NCBI GenBank assembly: GCA_015056175.1
Contig: SVGT01000007.1
Location: 1 to 64,000 of the forward strand
Direction: 5' to 3'
DNA length: 64,000 nucleotides
DNA from: Clostridiales bacterium
GTDB taxonomy: Bacteria > Bacillota > Clostridia > Christensenellales > Aristaeellaceae
A program made the position numbers and the translations under genes. Positions 1 to 7,482 of the stretch are shown piece after piece; the stretch's first letter is position 1, and each line of letters starts with the position of its first letter. A model generated the notes under the pieces. The model was not told the DNA's origin and ran no database searches. It saw only the letters and a list, made by a program, of their open reading frames with translations.

Positions 1-43
1 CGATTATGCCGCCTGTAAGCATTACGGCCCCATCTATAAGTAA
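1..43 (+). CDS. C-terminal end of an upstream gene (cut by window edge)
   Basis: Frame 2 from the window start reads DYAACKHYGPIYK and then TAA at 41-43. An intrinsic terminator follows directly, so this is probably the last 13 codons of a real gene. Too little remains to assign a family. Confidence 0.55.
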   Translation, partial: DYAACKHYGPIYK

Positions 44-58
44 ATAGAAGAAACCATG

Positions 59-90
59 ACCGGGAAGGCGGTTTTGCCTTCCCGGTTTTT
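59..90 (+). terminator. Rho-independent terminator
   Basis: Perfect stem ACCGGGAAGGC / GCCTTCCCGGT around a short GGTTTT loop, followed by a T run. It closes the partial gene at the window start. Confidence 0.9.
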
Positions 91-128
91 AATGCTTGCC
101 AGGTACACATAGCTGTGCTATGCTGTCT

Positions 129-160
129 TTGCAACCTGCAGTTGCAACCGGTGGTTGCAA
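129..160. promoter_or_regulatory. Candidate operator: alternating TTGCAAC half-sites
   Basis: Three half-sites lie head to head. TTGCAAC (129-135) and GTTGCAA (141-147) form one inverted repeat around CTGCA. TTGCAACC (142-149) and GGTTGCAA (153-160) form a second with a 3-bp spacer. The array sits just upstream of the promoter of an XRE-type regulator gene, which suggests autoregulation. The protein-site link is inferred. Confidence 0.5.
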
Positions 161-183
161 TTCCTCATTCAACCAACAGTTTC

Positions 184-213
184 TTTACAGCGCCTGTTTT
201 TTTCCGCTATGCT
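184..213 (+). promoter_or_regulatory. Likely sigma-A promoter of the XRE gene
   Basis: TTTACA (184-189), an 18-bp spacer and TATGCT (208-213), about 50 bp before the start codon. Both boxes are moderate matches. Confidence 0.5.
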
Positions 214-260
214 CAATGCACAGCAGCGGCCGCTGACTTTGCAAAAAGGAGTTCCCACCC

Positions 261-1520
261 ATGATCGATACCACCGCCGTCGGAAAAACCATCGCCGCCC
301 TGCGCCAGCAAAAGGGGCTGAGCCAGCAGGCGCTGGCAGACCTGTGCAGCGTAACCCATCAGGCCGTCAGCAAATGGGAAAACGGCCTGGCGCTGCCGGA
401 TATCCAGACCCTTCTGTTTTTGAGCCGCCATTTTGGCGTCACCATGGAGGATATTTTAAGCGGCAACGTGCCTGCGCAGGCAGCAGAAGCATCCGCCCCC
501 GAAGCGCCCGTGCAGGATCACCCCGCCATCGAAGAAGCATCCGGCGAACCCGCTGCCGAATCCGCCCGGGAGGATGAAACCGACACATCTCCCGATGGCG
601 AAGATGAAAGCGGCATGGACTGGGAACAGCTGATCGCCATGCTGCCCTTTGCCGGTCAGGAAACGGCGGATCAACTGCTGCTGGACGCCATGCGCAATCC
701 GCAAAACGGAAAGCCCGACAGGCATGTCATCCTGGCCATCCTGCCCTTTGCCAGCCGGGAAGTGACGGAAGCGGTGGTCACCTACGCCATGGAAAATCTG
801 GATGCCGATCTGCTGCCCGCCCTGGCCCCCTTTGTATCCACCCAGTTCCTTGCCGATTTGGTACGCCAAAACGACGCCCTCATGAACGGCGAACAGACCC
901 ACCTTCTGCAGTCGCTCATCCCCTTCCTGCCCGGAGAGCTGGTGGATGAGCTGATCCAAAGGGGCGCAGCCAAGGGTCTTCGCTGGAAAAAGAAGGGTCA
1001 AAAAGGCTCCCTGCGCTATAACCTGGACATTGACCTTGGCAGCATGCGAAAGCTGCAGCACATCGGCAAATATATCGGCGATACCGTCGGCTCCGTATTC
1101 AACAATCTGGGCACCGGTTTACAATCCGCCTCTCCGGAAATGCCCGAAACTCCTTCTGCTCCCGCAGCTCGCAGGGACACCGAGCGCCCCCTCATGCGCA
1201 TCGCTCGCAAAGCCGTAGAATCGGACAACGTTGATTGGCTGGAAGAGCATTTTTACGATCTTGAAGATGACGAAAAAACCGAGCTGTGCCATCTCATCCT
1301 GCGCGAGAAAAAATGGGATATGCTCCCTGACCTGATGTGCGAGCTGAACCATGAACAGGTGCATCTTTTATGCGAGCATGCCGTAAAGATTCAAGACAGC
1401 GAGCTTATCCGCACGCTGGCAGAGGAGGTGGATGACGAAGCATGTCTGCAGCTCCTGTTGGACGCCGCCATCCAGGCAGACGATTGGGAATTGATCGACC
1501 TGCTCAGTGAAAATATGTGA
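261..1520 (+). CDS. XRE-family HTH regulator with tandem alpha-helical repeats
   Basis: The N-terminal 65 residues are a Cro/C1-type helix-turn-helix (LSQQALADLC...VTHQAVSKWENG), so the protein should bind DNA. An acidic, Ala/Pro-rich linker (about 70-115) follows. Then come at least four repeats of about 35 residues built on an LPFA..E..D.L pattern (AMLPFAGQE, AILPFASRE, LAPFVST, LIPFLPGE), and a further helical region to the C-terminus, probably a HEAT-like solenoid for protein contacts. The start is fixed by AGGAG 8-10 bases before ATG. It is a single-gene unit with its own promoter and terminator. Target genes are unknown; the inverted repeats at 129-160 are a candidate site. Confidence 0.8.
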   Translation: MIDTTAVGKTIAALRQQKGLSQQALADLCSVTHQAVSKWENGLALPDIQTLLFLSRHFGVTMEDILSGNVPAQAAEASAPEAPVQDHPAIEEASGEPAAESAREDETDTSPDGEDESGMDWEQLIAMLPFAGQETADQLLLDAMRNPQNGKPDRHVILAILPFASREVTEAVVTYAMENLDADLLPALAPFVSTQFLADLVRQNDALMNGEQTHLLQSLIPFLPGELVDELIQRGAAKGLRWKKKGQKGSLRYNLDIDLGSMRKLQHIGKYIGDTVGSVFNNLGTGLQSASPEMPETPSAPAARRDTERPLMRIARKAVESDNVDWLEEHFYDLEDDEKTELCHLILREKKWDMLPDLMCELNHEQVHLLCEHAVKIQDSELIRTLAEEVDDEACLQLLLDAAIQADDWELIDLLSENM

Positions 1521-1526
1521 TCATGA

Positions 1527-1559
1527 AACCGGAAGGGACCCCTTCCGGTTTTCGTTTTT
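1527..1559 (+). terminator. Rho-independent terminator
   Basis: AACCGGAAGG / CCTTCCGGTT stem with a GACC loop, followed by a T-rich tail. It closes the XRE gene. Confidence 0.9.
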
Positions 1560-1560
1560 G

Positions 1561-1589
1561 TTGCCAGAAAACCCGTTTCACGCTATAAT
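1561..1589 (+). promoter_or_regulatory. Sigma-A promoter for the URO-D / C_GCAxxG_C_C pair
   Basis: TTGCCA (1561-1566), a 17-bp spacer and a perfect TATAAT (1584-1589). Confidence 0.8.
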
Positions 1590-1616
1590 AAGATATCCAA
1601 AGCTCGGGAGGCAGCC

Positions 1617-2747
1617 ATGAATAACCGTCAGCGCGTCAATGCCATCTTACACTTCCAGCCCTGTGACCGTGTGCCTGCGGTAGCCTTTGGCTACTGGAAC
1701 GAAACAGTGGACAAGTGGGCACAGGAAGGCCACATCACCCCGGATGAAGCCCTCGGCTACCGGCAGATGGGCGACGGCTCTCCTGCCGACGTCAGCATCA
1801 TGCAGCGGCTGGGCTTTGATTTCAACTGGTCCAACTGTTTAAGCGGCAACAATACGCTCCACCCGCCCTTTGTGCCGGAGGTGCTGCGGGTGGAAGCAAG
1901 CGGCGCCAAGGTCATGCGCAATCATGAAGGACTGATCGTGCGGGTGCATGACGATATCGTCAGCATTCCTTCCGAGATCGGCACCTCCCTGACAGGCCGC
2001 GAAGCGTGGGAAACCCTGTATCTCCCCCGTCTCCGTTTTTCCCCCGACCGGGTGGATCATGCGCATTTCAAGCGCATGGAGGCGCTGGACGATATCCGCG
2101 ATATTCCGCTGGGCCTGCACCTGGGCAGCCTGTACGGCTTCATTCGCAATCTGCTGGGCGTGGAGGAACTGGCCTACCTGGAAGTGGATGATGAGGAACT
2201 GTATCAGGAGATCATCGATACCGTGGCGGACATGTGCTTTCAATTGGCCGATTACATCCTCCGCACATACAAAATCCACTTTGACTATGCCCACTTCTGG
2301 GAGGATATCTGCTTCAAAAACGGCCCGCTGGTATCTCCCCGCACCTTTGACCGGTTCGTAGGCAGGCACTATAAGCGCCTGACGGACCTGGTGCATGCCC
2401 ACGGCATCGATATTGTTTCCCTGGACTGCGACGGCTGCATCGACGCTCTCATCCCCACCTGGCTGCATAACGGCGTCAACACCATGTTCCCCATCGAGGT
2501 GGGCACCTGGAACGCCAGCATCGCCCCCTGGCGGCAGCAGTACGGCAAATCACTGCGCGGCGTTGGCGGCGTGGACAAGCGCGTCTTTGCCGGGGATAAA
2601 CAGGCCGTGGAACAGGAGATCGAGCGGCTCAAGCCGCTGGTCGACGCAGGCGGCTTCATTCCCTGCATTGACCACCGTATCCCGCCGGACGCACATTTTG
2701 CACTGGTACAGTATTACTGCGAATGCTTCCGCAAAGCATTCGGCTGA
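1617..2747 (+). CDS. Uroporphyrinogen decarboxylase-fold (MtaA/CmuA-like) protein
   Basis: This 376-residue protein begins with the family's typical N-terminus (NNRQRVNAILHFQPCDRVP) and ends with the cofactor-side segment (GGFIPCIDHRIPPD). It belongs to the URO-D superfamily, which includes heme-pathway decarboxylases and corrinoid- or thiol-dependent methyltransferases. No heme-synthesis genes are nearby, so a methyltransferase-like role is more likely than heme synthesis; the substrate is unknown. GGGAGG precedes the start. A small cysteine protein of the C_GCAxxG_C_C family follows 24 bp downstream, so the two are probably co-transcribed. No corrinoid-binding protein gene lies beside it. 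Confidence 0.8.
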   Translation: MNNRQRVNAILHFQPCDRVPAVAFGYWNETVDKWAQEGHITPDEALGYRQMGDGSPADVSIMQRLGFDFNWSNCLSGNNTLHPPFVPEVLRVEASGAKVMRNHEGLIVRVHDDIVSIPSEIGTSLTGREAWETLYLPRLRFSPDRVDHAHFKRMEALDDIRDIPLGLHLGSLYGFIRNLLGVEELAYLEVDDEELYQEIIDTVADMCFQLADYILRTYKIHFDYAHFWEDICFKNGPLVSPRTFDRFVGRHYKRLTDLVHAHGIDIVSLDCDGCIDALIPTWLHNGVNTMFPIEVGTWNASIAPWRQQYGKSLRGVGGVDKRVFAGDKQAVEQEIERLKPLVDAGGFIPCIDHRIPPDAHFALVQYYCECFRKAFG

Positions 2748-2771
2748 TTTTTTTGAACGGAGTATTAAGCC

Positions 2772-3245
2772 ATGATCGATCATGCACAAAAAGCCAGGGA
2801 ACTGTTCCTGGACGGGCTCAACTGCGCCCAGTCCGTTTTCTGCGCCTTCTGCGACGTAACCGGGCTGGATTTTGATACCGCCCGTAAAATGACCTCCTCC
2901 ATGGGCGGCGGCATGGGACGCCTGAGGGAAGCCTGCGGCGCCTGCACCAGCGCCTTTCTCATCATGGGTCTGCTCTACGGATACGAGGGAACGGGCGCAG
3001 ACGGCTCCAAAGCCGCCCATTATGCACAGATCCAGAACTTTGCCCATGCTTTTGAAGAAAAATACGGCAGCTTCATCTGCCGCGATCTGATCGCCAATAT
3101 GAACCTGCCCGTATCCACCGATCCCACCCCCGACGCACGTACGCCCGAATACTACCAGCACCGCGCCTGCGCAAAGCTGGTGGAGGGCGCCGCCGCCATG
3201 CTGGATGAATACATCCGCTCCCGCGGCCTGCCGGAAAAGGAATAA
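2772..3245 (+). CDS. C_GCAxxG_C_C family redox-type protein
   Basis: The 157-residue sequence carries the hallmark cysteines: NCAQSV near residue 20, the glycine-rich MGGGMGR, then CGACTSA near residue 60, plus later cysteines. Members are small, probably metal- or redox-active proteins without a settled function. It is the second gene of a unit with the URO-D-fold gene. GGAG lies 8 bases before ATG. The same core (GGCCAG, GRRNLCGSLGGA) recurs in the Tat-exported protein at 3547-4485, so the window holds one cytoplasmic and one exported relative. Confidence 0.8.
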   Translation: MIDHAQKARELFLDGLNCAQSVFCAFCDVTGLDFDTARKMTSSMGGGMGRLREACGACTSAFLIMGLLYGYEGTGADGSKAAHYAQIQNFAHAFEEKYGSFICRDLIANMNLPVSTDPTPDARTPEYYQHRACAKLVEGAAAMLDEYIRSRGLPEKE

Positions 3246-3316
3246 GCCCCGCGCTATTCCTTTTCCGCCCCTTTCACCACGAACCGAAAAAAGTTTCATT
3301 TTTTTGAAAAAAGGTA

Positions 3317-3345
3317 TTGCTTTTTTCTTTATGCCGATGTATAAT
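3317..3345 (+). promoter_or_regulatory. Promoter of tRNA-Thr
   Basis: TTGCTT (3317-3322), a 17-bp spacer and TATAAT (3340-3345), 12 bp before the tRNA 5' end. Confidence 0.8.
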
Positions 3346-3357
3346 GTCAATGTTGTC

Positions 3358-3433
<76 letters not shown>

Positions 3434-3437
3434 GATA

Positions 3438-3469
3438 AGCAGAAACGAAAGTTTCTGCTTTTTCTTTTT
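3438..3469 (+). terminator. Terminator of the tRNA-Thr unit
   Basis: AGCAGAAAC-GAAA-GTTTCTGCT stem-loop with a GNRA-type loop and a long T tail. Confidence 0.9.
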
Positions 3470-3485
3470 ATCATCAAGACTTATT

Positions 3486-3525
3486 GGCAAAAGAAAAAGG
3501 ACTGCATCGACAGGATGCAGTCCTT
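3486..3525 (-). terminator. Terminator of the Tat-exported flavoprotein gene
   Basis: A 12-bp stem (AAGGACTGCATC / GATGCAGTCCTT) followed on the minus strand by TTTCTTTT. It faces the tRNA terminator. Confidence 0.85.
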
Positions 3526-3546
3526 GCTTATTCAGCTTCAGTTGAA

Positions 3547-4485
3547 TTACTTCACCTGTTCCAGAGCGTTCTTCACAGCAGCCATGATGGCTTCGGAGCT
3601 CTTGGTGGCGCCGGCAACCACGTCCACTTCGGTGGACTGGGCAGCGATGATGGCGTCGGGAATGGCGGGATACGCCTTGGCCCAGAAGTCGGGGGTATCG
3701 TTCTGGCTCAGCACTTCGATGTTGGCGATCTTATCGCCGTCCATGGTGACCTTCACCTTCACTTCGCCGCCGATTTCACTGTTGGCCACGCCGATGTATT
3801 CGTTGGCAGCCAGTTCGGGAGCAGCTTCTTCAGCAGCAACGGGCGCTTCGGCATAGCCAAAGTGGATGTTCAGCAGCTCAATCAGCTTGCCGCCCACATC
3901 AGCAGACAGGGAAGCGCAGCGGGTGCCGCGTTCGGCAGAACCAAATTCGAAGCCGGACTTTTCCATCCAGTTGCCCACGGAATCCTTGCACAGTTCGGAA
4001 CCGGCCACGGAATGCACGGGATGTTCGGGCTTGTCAGCGGGCTGATAGATGGGGAAAGCAGTGCTCTCATACCACTCGTAAATCTGGGTGCGGATGCTGC
4101 TCATGTCGCCGCCGGTGACGAACAGGTTCAGCACGGCGAAGGCACCGCCCAGAGAGCCGCACAGGTTACGACGGCCATAACCGCCGCCGCCATGGGCGAA
4201 CATGCGACCATCGATCTGGTTGTAGGGATAGCCGTACTTTTCAGCCAGCAGATCCAGAATGCCGGAAGCAACGCCGGCGCAGCAGCCGCCCTTTTCAAAG
4301 AAATTGGCGTAGATCTTGTCCTGCACTTCCTTCACATCCAGGGGCTTGTATTCCCAGGGGAAAGCGGGAGCAGCGATTTCGGATTCGGCCTTCACAACGG
4401 CAGGCACGGTGCTAAGCGCAGCGGCGCCCAGGGTCACCTTACCGGCCATGCGCAGAAACTCGCGGCGGGTCTGAGTGATGCTCAT
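3547..4485 (-). CDS. Tat-exported C_GCAxxG_C_C / FMN-binding protein
   Basis: The true start is the internal ATG at 4485, behind AAGGAGG; the longer track ORF adds 45 spurious residues. The 312-residue product opens with a twin-arginine signal (TRREFLRMAG, RR at 7-8) and a hydrophobic stretch ending near residue 34. Residues about 55-125 form a C_GCAxxG_C_C-like region (GGCCAG, RRNLCGSLGG). The C-terminal 90 residues are an FMN_bind domain ending in DVVAGATKSS, where the threonine of GAT is the usual site of covalent flavin attachment. It is probably an extracytoplasmic electron-transfer protein folded before export. It is divergent from tatB-tatA-tatC, suggesting it is a main cargo of that translocase. 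No apbE-like flavin transferase is in the window. Confidence 0.85.
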   Translation of the reverse strand: MSITQTRREFLRMAGKVTLGAAALSTVPAVVKAESEIAAPAFPWEYKPLDVKEVQDKIYANFFEKGGCCAGVASGILDLLAEKYGYPYNQIDGRMFAHGGGGYGRRNLCGSLGGAFAVLNLFVTGGDMSSIRTQIYEWYESTAFPIYQPADKPEHPVHSVAGSELCKDSVGNWMEKSGFEFGSAERGTRCASLSADVGGKLIELLNIHFGYAEAPVAAEEAAPELAANEYIGVANSEIGGEVKVKVTMDGDKIANIEVLSQNDTPDFWAKAYPAIPDAIIAAQSTEVDVVAGATKSSEAIMAAVKNALEQVK

Positions 4486-4530
4486 GATGATATCCTCCTT
4501 ACAATAACTGTAAATGGAACTACTCAATTC

Positions 4531-4559
4531 ATTATAACGCACATAATCAATATAAGCAA
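4531..4559 (-). promoter_or_regulatory. Promoter of the Tat-exported protein gene
   Basis: On the minus strand TTGCTT, a 17-bp spacer and TATAAT, about 45 bp upstream of the chosen start. Confidence 0.75.
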
Positions 4560-4573
4560 TACCGAAAAAAAGA

Positions 4574-4602
4574 TTTACTTTTATTTCTGAATAGGCTATA
4601 AT
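4574..4602 (+). promoter_or_regulatory. Promoter of the tatB-tatA-tatC operon
   Basis: TTTACT (4574-4579), a 17-bp spacer and TATAAT (4597-4602), back to back with the divergent promoter. Confidence 0.75.
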
Positions 4603-4643
4603 AAACACAGCTTGCATCATCTTGTGCAGAAAGGGGCGGATAC

Positions 4644-5003
4644 ATGTTTAATATCGGCATGATGGAACTGGTGCTGATCCTGCTGGTAGCATTTCTCGTG
4701 GTCGGCCCCAAGGACCTGCCCAAGGTGGCCCGCTGGATCGCCCGCCAGATCAAAAACCTACGCAAGCTTGTGCGCGAGGTGAAGAAGGAAACCGGCTGGG
4801 ACGATCTGGCCGCCGAATTCAAGGATACCGGGGATGAGATCCGCGGTACGCTGAAGGAAGCGGATATCCGCACTGAATTGCAGCAGGCCGCGCAGAGCGT
4901 CGAACAGGAAATCAAATCCGTGCAGGATGAGGTCGACGCAGCCACGCAGCAAATCAAAACAGAAACGAAATCGATCCAATCGGATCTTGAAGGAGGAAAC
5001 TAA
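4644..5003 (+). CDS. tatB: Twin-arginine translocase subunit TatB-like (TatA/TatB family)
   Basis: A 119-residue protein with one N-terminal membrane helix (ELVLILLVAFLVV), the hinge GPKDLPKVAR, an amphipathic helix, and a long charged coiled-coil-like tail (about residues 30-119). The GPKDLP hinge and long tail fit TatB better than TatA. It would act with TatC in binding twin-arginine signals. It is the first gene of a three-gene operon; tatA begins 2 bp after its stop. Separate TatB proteins are less usual in Gram-positive bacteria, many of which have TatA and TatC only, so it could also be a second TatA. Confidence 0.8.
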   Translation: MFNIGMMELVLILLVAFLVVGPKDLPKVARWIARQIKNLRKLVREVKKETGWDDLAAEFKDTGDEIRGTLKEADIRTELQQAAQSVEQEIKSVQDEVDAATQQIKTETKSIQSDLEGGN

Positions 5004-5005
5004 TT

Positions 5006-5185
5006 ATGCGACTGGGTATTACGGAGATCATTCTTATTCTGGTCATCGCCCTTGTTCTCTTTGGCGGCAACAAACTGGCAGGCGTAGGCAAGGCGCTGGG
5101 ACAGAGCATCCGCGATTTCAAAAAGGAAGTCAAGAGCGACGACAGCCAGGCAGAAAAAGCCGATGATAACCAGAAGGCCGAATAA
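5006..5185 (+). CDS. tatA: Twin-arginine translocase subunit TatA (59 aa, absent from ORF track)
   Basis: Read directly from sequence: ATG at 5006, AAGGAGG 9 bases upstream, TAA at 5183-5185. The protein starts MRLGITEIILILVIALVLFG. It has one membrane helix, the conserved FG at the membrane border, an amphipathic helix (NKLAGVGKALGQSIRDFKKE) and a short acidic tail. This is the standard TatA layout at typical minimal size. It should oligomerise to form the protein-conducting element for folded Tat cargo. At 59 codons it fell below the track's length cut-off. Confidence 0.92.
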   Translation: MRLGITEIILILVIALVLFGGNKLAGVGKALGQSIRDFKKEVKSDDSQAEKADDNQKAE

Positions 5186-5223
5186 AGCGGCTTTCCGGTA
5201 AAGACTGATTCGGAGGCTTTTTC

Positions 5224-5970
5224 ATGAGTCAAACGCAGGATACCAAGCAGTCGGTCTTTTCGCATCTGGCAGAGCTTCGCAAAATACTGGTCATTTCTGC
5301 CGGGACGATTGCCGTAGCCTTTTTTCTGGTGTTTTATTTTGCGTCGGATATGCTGATGACCCTGCTCCTGTCCCCCATTACGGCACGGGGAATTGAAGTG
5401 ATCTACACCGCCATGTCCGAAGCGCTGATGACCAAAATGAAGGTTTCGCTCATCGCAGCGGTGGTGCTGGTCAGCCCCATCCTCTTCTGGCAGCTCTGGC
5501 GCTTCATCAAGCCGGCGCTTTACCCACACGAAAAGCACACCGTGCGTCTGCTGTTTGCAGTCACCGTGTTCCTGTTCTTGCTGGGCGTGGTGTTTTGCTA
5601 CAGTGCGGTCTACATGCTGGCGGTGGATTTCTTCATCGTTTCCGGCGAGAATCTTGCCGTACCGATGCTGTCCATCGATAAGTACGTGTCCTTCCTGTTT
5701 GGGTTCGTCATTCCCTTCGGGCTTGCGTTTGAGCTGCCCGTTGCGCTGTATCTGACCACGCGGATGGGATTGACCAGCTATCAGATGCTTGCACCCAAAC
5801 GCAAGTTTATCATTCTGGCCGTTGCTGTCATCGCCGCCATCCTGACGCCGCCGGACGTGGTATCCCAGGTCATGCTGGGAATCCCGATTCTGCTGCTGTT
5901 CGAATTGTCTCTGCTGATCTGCCGTCACACCAAACCCCATACGCAGCCGGCCTCTGCCGACGAAGCATGA
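5224..5970 (+). CDS. tatC: Twin-arginine translocase subunit TatC
   Basis: The 248-residue protein is about the usual TatC length. It has the N-terminal FSHLAELRK signature, six hydrophobic segments, and the conserved periplasmic and loop motifs (FIKPALYPHEK, FGLAFELPVALYL, ILTPPDVVSQ). TatC is the receptor for twin-arginine signal peptides. GGAGG precedes the ATG by 8 bases. It is the last gene of the tat operon and is followed by a terminator. Confidence 0.95.
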   Translation: MSQTQDTKQSVFSHLAELRKILVISAGTIAVAFFLVFYFASDMLMTLLLSPITARGIEVIYTAMSEALMTKMKVSLIAAVVLVSPILFWQLWRFIKPALYPHEKHTVRLLFAVTVFLFLLGVVFCYSAVYMLAVDFFIVSGENLAVPMLSIDKYVSFLFGFVIPFGLAFELPVALYLTTRMGLTSYQMLAPKRKFIILAVAVIAAILTPPDVVSQVMLGIPILLLFELSLLICRHTKPHTQPASADEA

Positions 5971-6010
5971 ATCGTATACAGCCGTGAACGGCGCAAATAC
6001 GCCGCTCTGT

Positions 6011-6042
6011 ACAGGAATCCGCAAGGGTTCCTGTTTTTCTTT
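6011..6042 (+). terminator. Terminator of the tat operon
   Basis: ACAGGAA(T)CC / GGTTCCTGT stem with one bulge, followed by TTTTTCTTTT. Confidence 0.85.
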
Positions 6043-6054
6043 TCCCCCCGCGCA

Positions 6055-6083
6055 TTGCAAAGCGCCGGAAAACAAGCTATAAT
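6055..6083 (+). promoter_or_regulatory. Promoter of the second URO-D-like gene
   Basis: TTGCAA (6055-6060), a 17-bp spacer and TATAAT (6078-6083). Confidence 0.75.
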
Positions 6084-6129
6084 AAAGGAAATCACACATC
6101 CATATCACAGCCTTTCAAAGAGGTGTTTT

Positions 6130-7374
6130 ATGAACGATCTTGATATCCTTCGTGGCCTTGCGGACGAATATACCCATATTGCCTTGAGTGATGATAACCG
6201 TGCCATTCCCGGGCGCTATCGCGATCTGAACCGCCCGGATGCCTCCGTGCGCCCGCCCGTGCTGGTGTTTGAAGAGCCCTGGGACGAACTGGAGAATGAG
6301 GAGCTGCGTCCTCTTTGCCGGGACGAGCGGATGCGCAACATGGAAGTCATCCTGCGCCGTGAACTGTTCAAGCTGCGCCATCACCGGGGCGATTATGCCG
6401 TAAAGCCCTATGCCGAAGTCCCCGTGGCGCTTTCGACGGGCGATTGGGGCTTCCGTGTGCAGGACAAGCGCACCATTGAATCCCTGACGGGCAGCGCCAT
6501 CTCCGCCCACAGCTATGTAGACCAGCTTACAGACGAACGGGCGCTGGAAAAATTCCGTCTCCCCGACATTGCCATCGACGATCGGGAGACCTCCGCCCGC
6601 ACGGAGCTTACTTACCGGGTGTTTCACGGTCTGCTGCCGCTCCGCCGCGGCGGCATCTCGCTGTACATGCCCTCCTGGGACGTCATTCCCCGCCTGCACG
6701 GCGTGGAAAACTGCATGATCGACCTGTACGACCGGCCTGAATTCATGCATGCGGTCATCGAGATGTTCACCCGGCTGCACGAGCACGAACTGACGCGCTA
6801 TGAGGAGCTCAATGTGCTGGAAAGCGATCCCTATTACCTCCACTGCACCCCCGCCTGTACCTATGACCTGCCTGTCAAGGATCCGGAAAAGGAGCAGGTG
6901 CTGGCCAGGGACATCTGGTGCCGCTCCATGGCGCAGGTATTTTCCATGGTATCCCCCGAAATGCATGATGAGTTTGATCTCCAATACACACAGCGCCTGT
7001 TTGACCGCTGCGGCCTTTCCTATTACGGCTGCTGCGAGCCCTTGCACAACAAAATCTCCTACCTGCGCAAACGCTTCAAAAACCTGCGCCGTATTTCCAT
7101 CACGCCCTGGGCGGACGTAGATACAGCCGCCGATGAGATGGGCGATGACTATGTGCTCTCCTACAAGTGCAATCCGGCCTTTGTTGCCGGCGGCCATCTG
7201 GATGAAGCCCCTGCCCGCGCCGAAGTGGAGCGGGTGCTGGAAGCCTGCAAACGCAACCGCACGCCCTGCGAGTTCATCCTCAAGGATATCAGCACCGTCG
7301 GCAAGCGCCCCCAGGTGCTGGCTGAATGGGTGGCCATGGTGAATGACACCATCGACCGCAAATGGCAGCCCTGA
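6130..7374 (+). CDS. Divergent URO-D-superfamily protein
   Basis: The start is set at 6130, behind AAGAGGTG and downstream of a good promoter; the track ORF start lies inside that promoter. The 414-residue product has URO-D-like features: conserved tryptophan- and proline-rich N-terminal segment, DLYDRPEFMHAVIEMF, and a C-terminal barrel with YYGCCEPLHNKI and ILKDISTVG. It is far from true HemE and longer than most members. The CC motif near residue 300 could bind metal or thiol. Substrate and partner are unknown; it is a single-gene unit. A corrinoid or methyl-transfer role is possible but not shown. Confidence 0.6.
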   Translation: MNDLDILRGLADEYTHIALSDDNRAIPGRYRDLNRPDASVRPPVLVFEEPWDELENEELRPLCRDERMRNMEVILRRELFKLRHHRGDYAVKPYAEVPVALSTGDWGFRVQDKRTIESLTGSAISAHSYVDQLTDERALEKFRLPDIAIDDRETSARTELTYRVFHGLLPLRRGGISLYMPSWDVIPRLHGVENCMIDLYDRPEFMHAVIEMFTRLHEHELTRYEELNVLESDPYYLHCTPACTYDLPVKDPEKEQVLARDIWCRSMAQVFSMVSPEMHDEFDLQYTQRLFDRCGLSYYGCCEPLHNKISYLRKRFKNLRRISITPWADVDTAADEMGDDYVLSYKCNPAFVAGGHLDEAPARAEVERVLEACKRNRTPCEFILKDISTVGKRPQVLAEWVAMVNDTIDRKWQP

Positions 7375-7387
7375 TCAGCTTTTCCCA

Positions 7388-7415
7388 AGCCCGCAGCATA
7401 TGCGGGCTCTTTGCT
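7388..7415 (+). terminator. Rho-independent terminator
   Basis: AGCCCGCA / TGCGGGCT stem, loop GCATA, followed by a T-rich CTTTGCTTT. Its tail overlaps the start of the next promoter. Confidence 0.8.
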
Positions 7416-7443
7416 TTGCAGCGGCGCCGTTTTGTGGTATAAT
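7415..7443 (+). promoter_or_regulatory. Promoter of the sortase gene
   Basis: TTTGCA (7415-7420), a 17-bp spacer and TATAAT (7438-7443), 40 bp before the start codon. Confidence 0.7.
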
Positions 7444-7482
7444 GGATCGATCCTGTTTTACCTCAGCCAAAAAGGAGACGCC

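Noticed and set aside
4954-6108. Minus-strand ORF opposite tatA and tatC
   Set aside because: Shadow of certain genes; it crosses the tat terminator.
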